This document shows, piece after piece, positions 63,523 to 64,000 of a stretch of DNA of 64,000 nucleotides (within the stretch, counting starts at the first letter, position 1; each line of letters starts with the position of its first letter). The DNA lies in assembly GCA_965221845.1 (NCBI GenBank), contig OZ244919.1, positions 2,046,001-2,110,000 on the forward strand, in the 5' to 3' direction. The translations under genes were made by a program, and so were the position numbers. The DNA is from JAJEFO01 sp965221845 (GTDB lineage Bacteria; Pseudomonadota; Alphaproteobacteria; Rhodobacterales; Rhodobacteraceae). The notes beneath the pieces were generated by a model. That model was not told the DNA's origin and made no database searches. It worked only from the letters and a program-made list of their open reading frames with translations.

Positions 63523-64000
63523 TCATGGGTCCGACAGGCGGCTTGGAAATGCGTGTTCAGCTTCAAGCGCTTCATTCCGACGAGCGAGAGTTTCATGCCA
63601 CTCCTGCGCTTCCCGGTCCTTGATAAAAGAAGTCTCCGGAGCCAACCTGCGGACCGCCTCTTCAACCTGATCAAGGGAGACTCGAAAGAATTCTTTGCGG
63701 AGGTTTGCCATATTGACCCGCATCTGTCCAAATTCCTTGTGGAGGGCGGCCTCAAGAGCCGGGGCTTCGTCAGAATAGATCATTGCATGGATGTCAAAGC
63801 TGAACGGAACCGAAGCATCGCTCAGTTCCTTGACGCGATCTTCGGGGTCCAGACGCCGTGTCATACCAATTTTGACGATGTCATCACCAAACGCCCCAAC
63901 ATTGGAAATGACATACACATAGCCAGACTTCGTTCTCTCCGCCAGAGAACGAGACCGTTCGGCTTCGGCATGAGCCGATTCGAGTGCCTGTTCCAGTTCG
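63523..64000 (-). CDS. T5orf172/DUF4041-type GIY-YIG-like protein, partial
   Basis: The reading frame enters from beyond the right edge and ends at 63523. At the edge it is a coiled-coil (ELEQALESAHAEAERSRSLAE), then the T5orf172 domain: SGYVYVISNVGAFGDDIVKIG, MTRRLDPEDRVKELSDASVP, HAMIYSDEAPALEAALHKEF and NLRKEFFRVSLDQVEEAVRRL. The domain is GIY-YIG-like and often follows a DUF4041 coiled-coil; many members come from phages or mobile regions. The start and N-terminal half are outside the window. Codon use is less GC-rich than the core genes. Confidence 0.8.
   Translation of the reverse strand, partial: ELEQALESAHAEAERSRSLAERTKSGYVYVISNVGAFGDDIVKIGMTRRLDPEDRVKELSDASVPFSFDIHAMIYSDEAPALEAALHKEFGQMRVNMANLRKEFFRVSLDQVEEAVRRLAPETSFIKDREAQEWHETLARRNEALEAEHAFPSRLSDP

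Overview
This window looks like chromosomal DNA of an alphaproteobacterium, most probably a Rhodobacterales relative. The base composition is GC-rich. The gene order regB / senC-regA, tsaE-amgK-murU-addB-addA-trxA, hslV..hslU, secB | dnaQ-coaE-aroE-maf | (gap) hemJ-rho-mnmE-mnmG-rsmG-parA-parB, hemW-rdgB-rph | hrcA-grpE is the block that surrounds the replication origin in Caulobacter and Rhodobacterales chromosomes. No tRNA, rRNA or CRISPR array was seen.

Layout. 1-440: remnant of an IS4-type transposase. 461-3737: HD hydrolase and the redox two-component locus regA-senC/regB. 3814-12156: tightly overlapping tsaE, amgK, murU, addB and addA, followed by trxA. 12668-17518: hslV, a DM13 protein, hslU, smr, a Tim44-like gene, fxsA and secB. 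17508-18357: a decayed IS5-family element exactly between the convergent secB and dnaQ. 18357-21070: dnaQ-coaE-aroE-maf on the minus strand. 21071-21441: an intergenic region with DnaA-box-like sites and clustered GANTC sites, the best candidate for oriC. 21472-30128: hemJ, rho, IS30 copy 1, mnmE, mnmG, rsmG, parA and parB, with two perfect parS sites at the starts of mnmG and rsmG. 30129-31626: IS debris. 31627-38571: hemW-rdgB-rph, hrcA-grpE, mutS. 38764-43875: msrA, argG, a NUDIX CoA pyrophosphatase and CCA-adding enzyme, separated by gene-poor DNA. 44040-48991: two adjacent ABC exporter half-transporter genes, both broken. 50222-57353: an eight-gene catabolic and transport operon run by a LacI regulator. 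57354-63384: a graveyard of transposases (IS5, DUF4338/IS4-type, two IS1634-type) ending in IS30 copy 3. 63523-64000: the 3' part of a T5orf172/DUF4041-type gene that leaves the window.

How it works together. The left and centre hold housekeeping functions close to the origin: replication fidelity and repair (DnaQ, AddAB, MutS), segregation (ParAB/parS), protein quality control (HslUV, HrcA/GrpE, SecB, MsrA, Trx), tRNA modification and maturation (MnmE/MnmG, RsmG, CCA, RNase PH) and redox control (RegBA). The right third is accessory: the LacI-controlled operon appears intact and has a less GC-extreme look. The DNA around it is full of transposons and pseudogenes, which suggests a chromosome undergoing IS expansion and gene decay.

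The most informative items are the predicted oriC, the parS pair embedded in coding starts, an IS30 insertion whose exact removal would restore an ABC transporter frame, an amber codon in the neighbouring ABC gene, two diverged IS5 copies that share the same two frame changes, a DUF4338-transposase fusion with a possible miniature derivative, and the uncharacterised BtpA/TenA/phosphotriesterase/amidotransferase/ABC operon.
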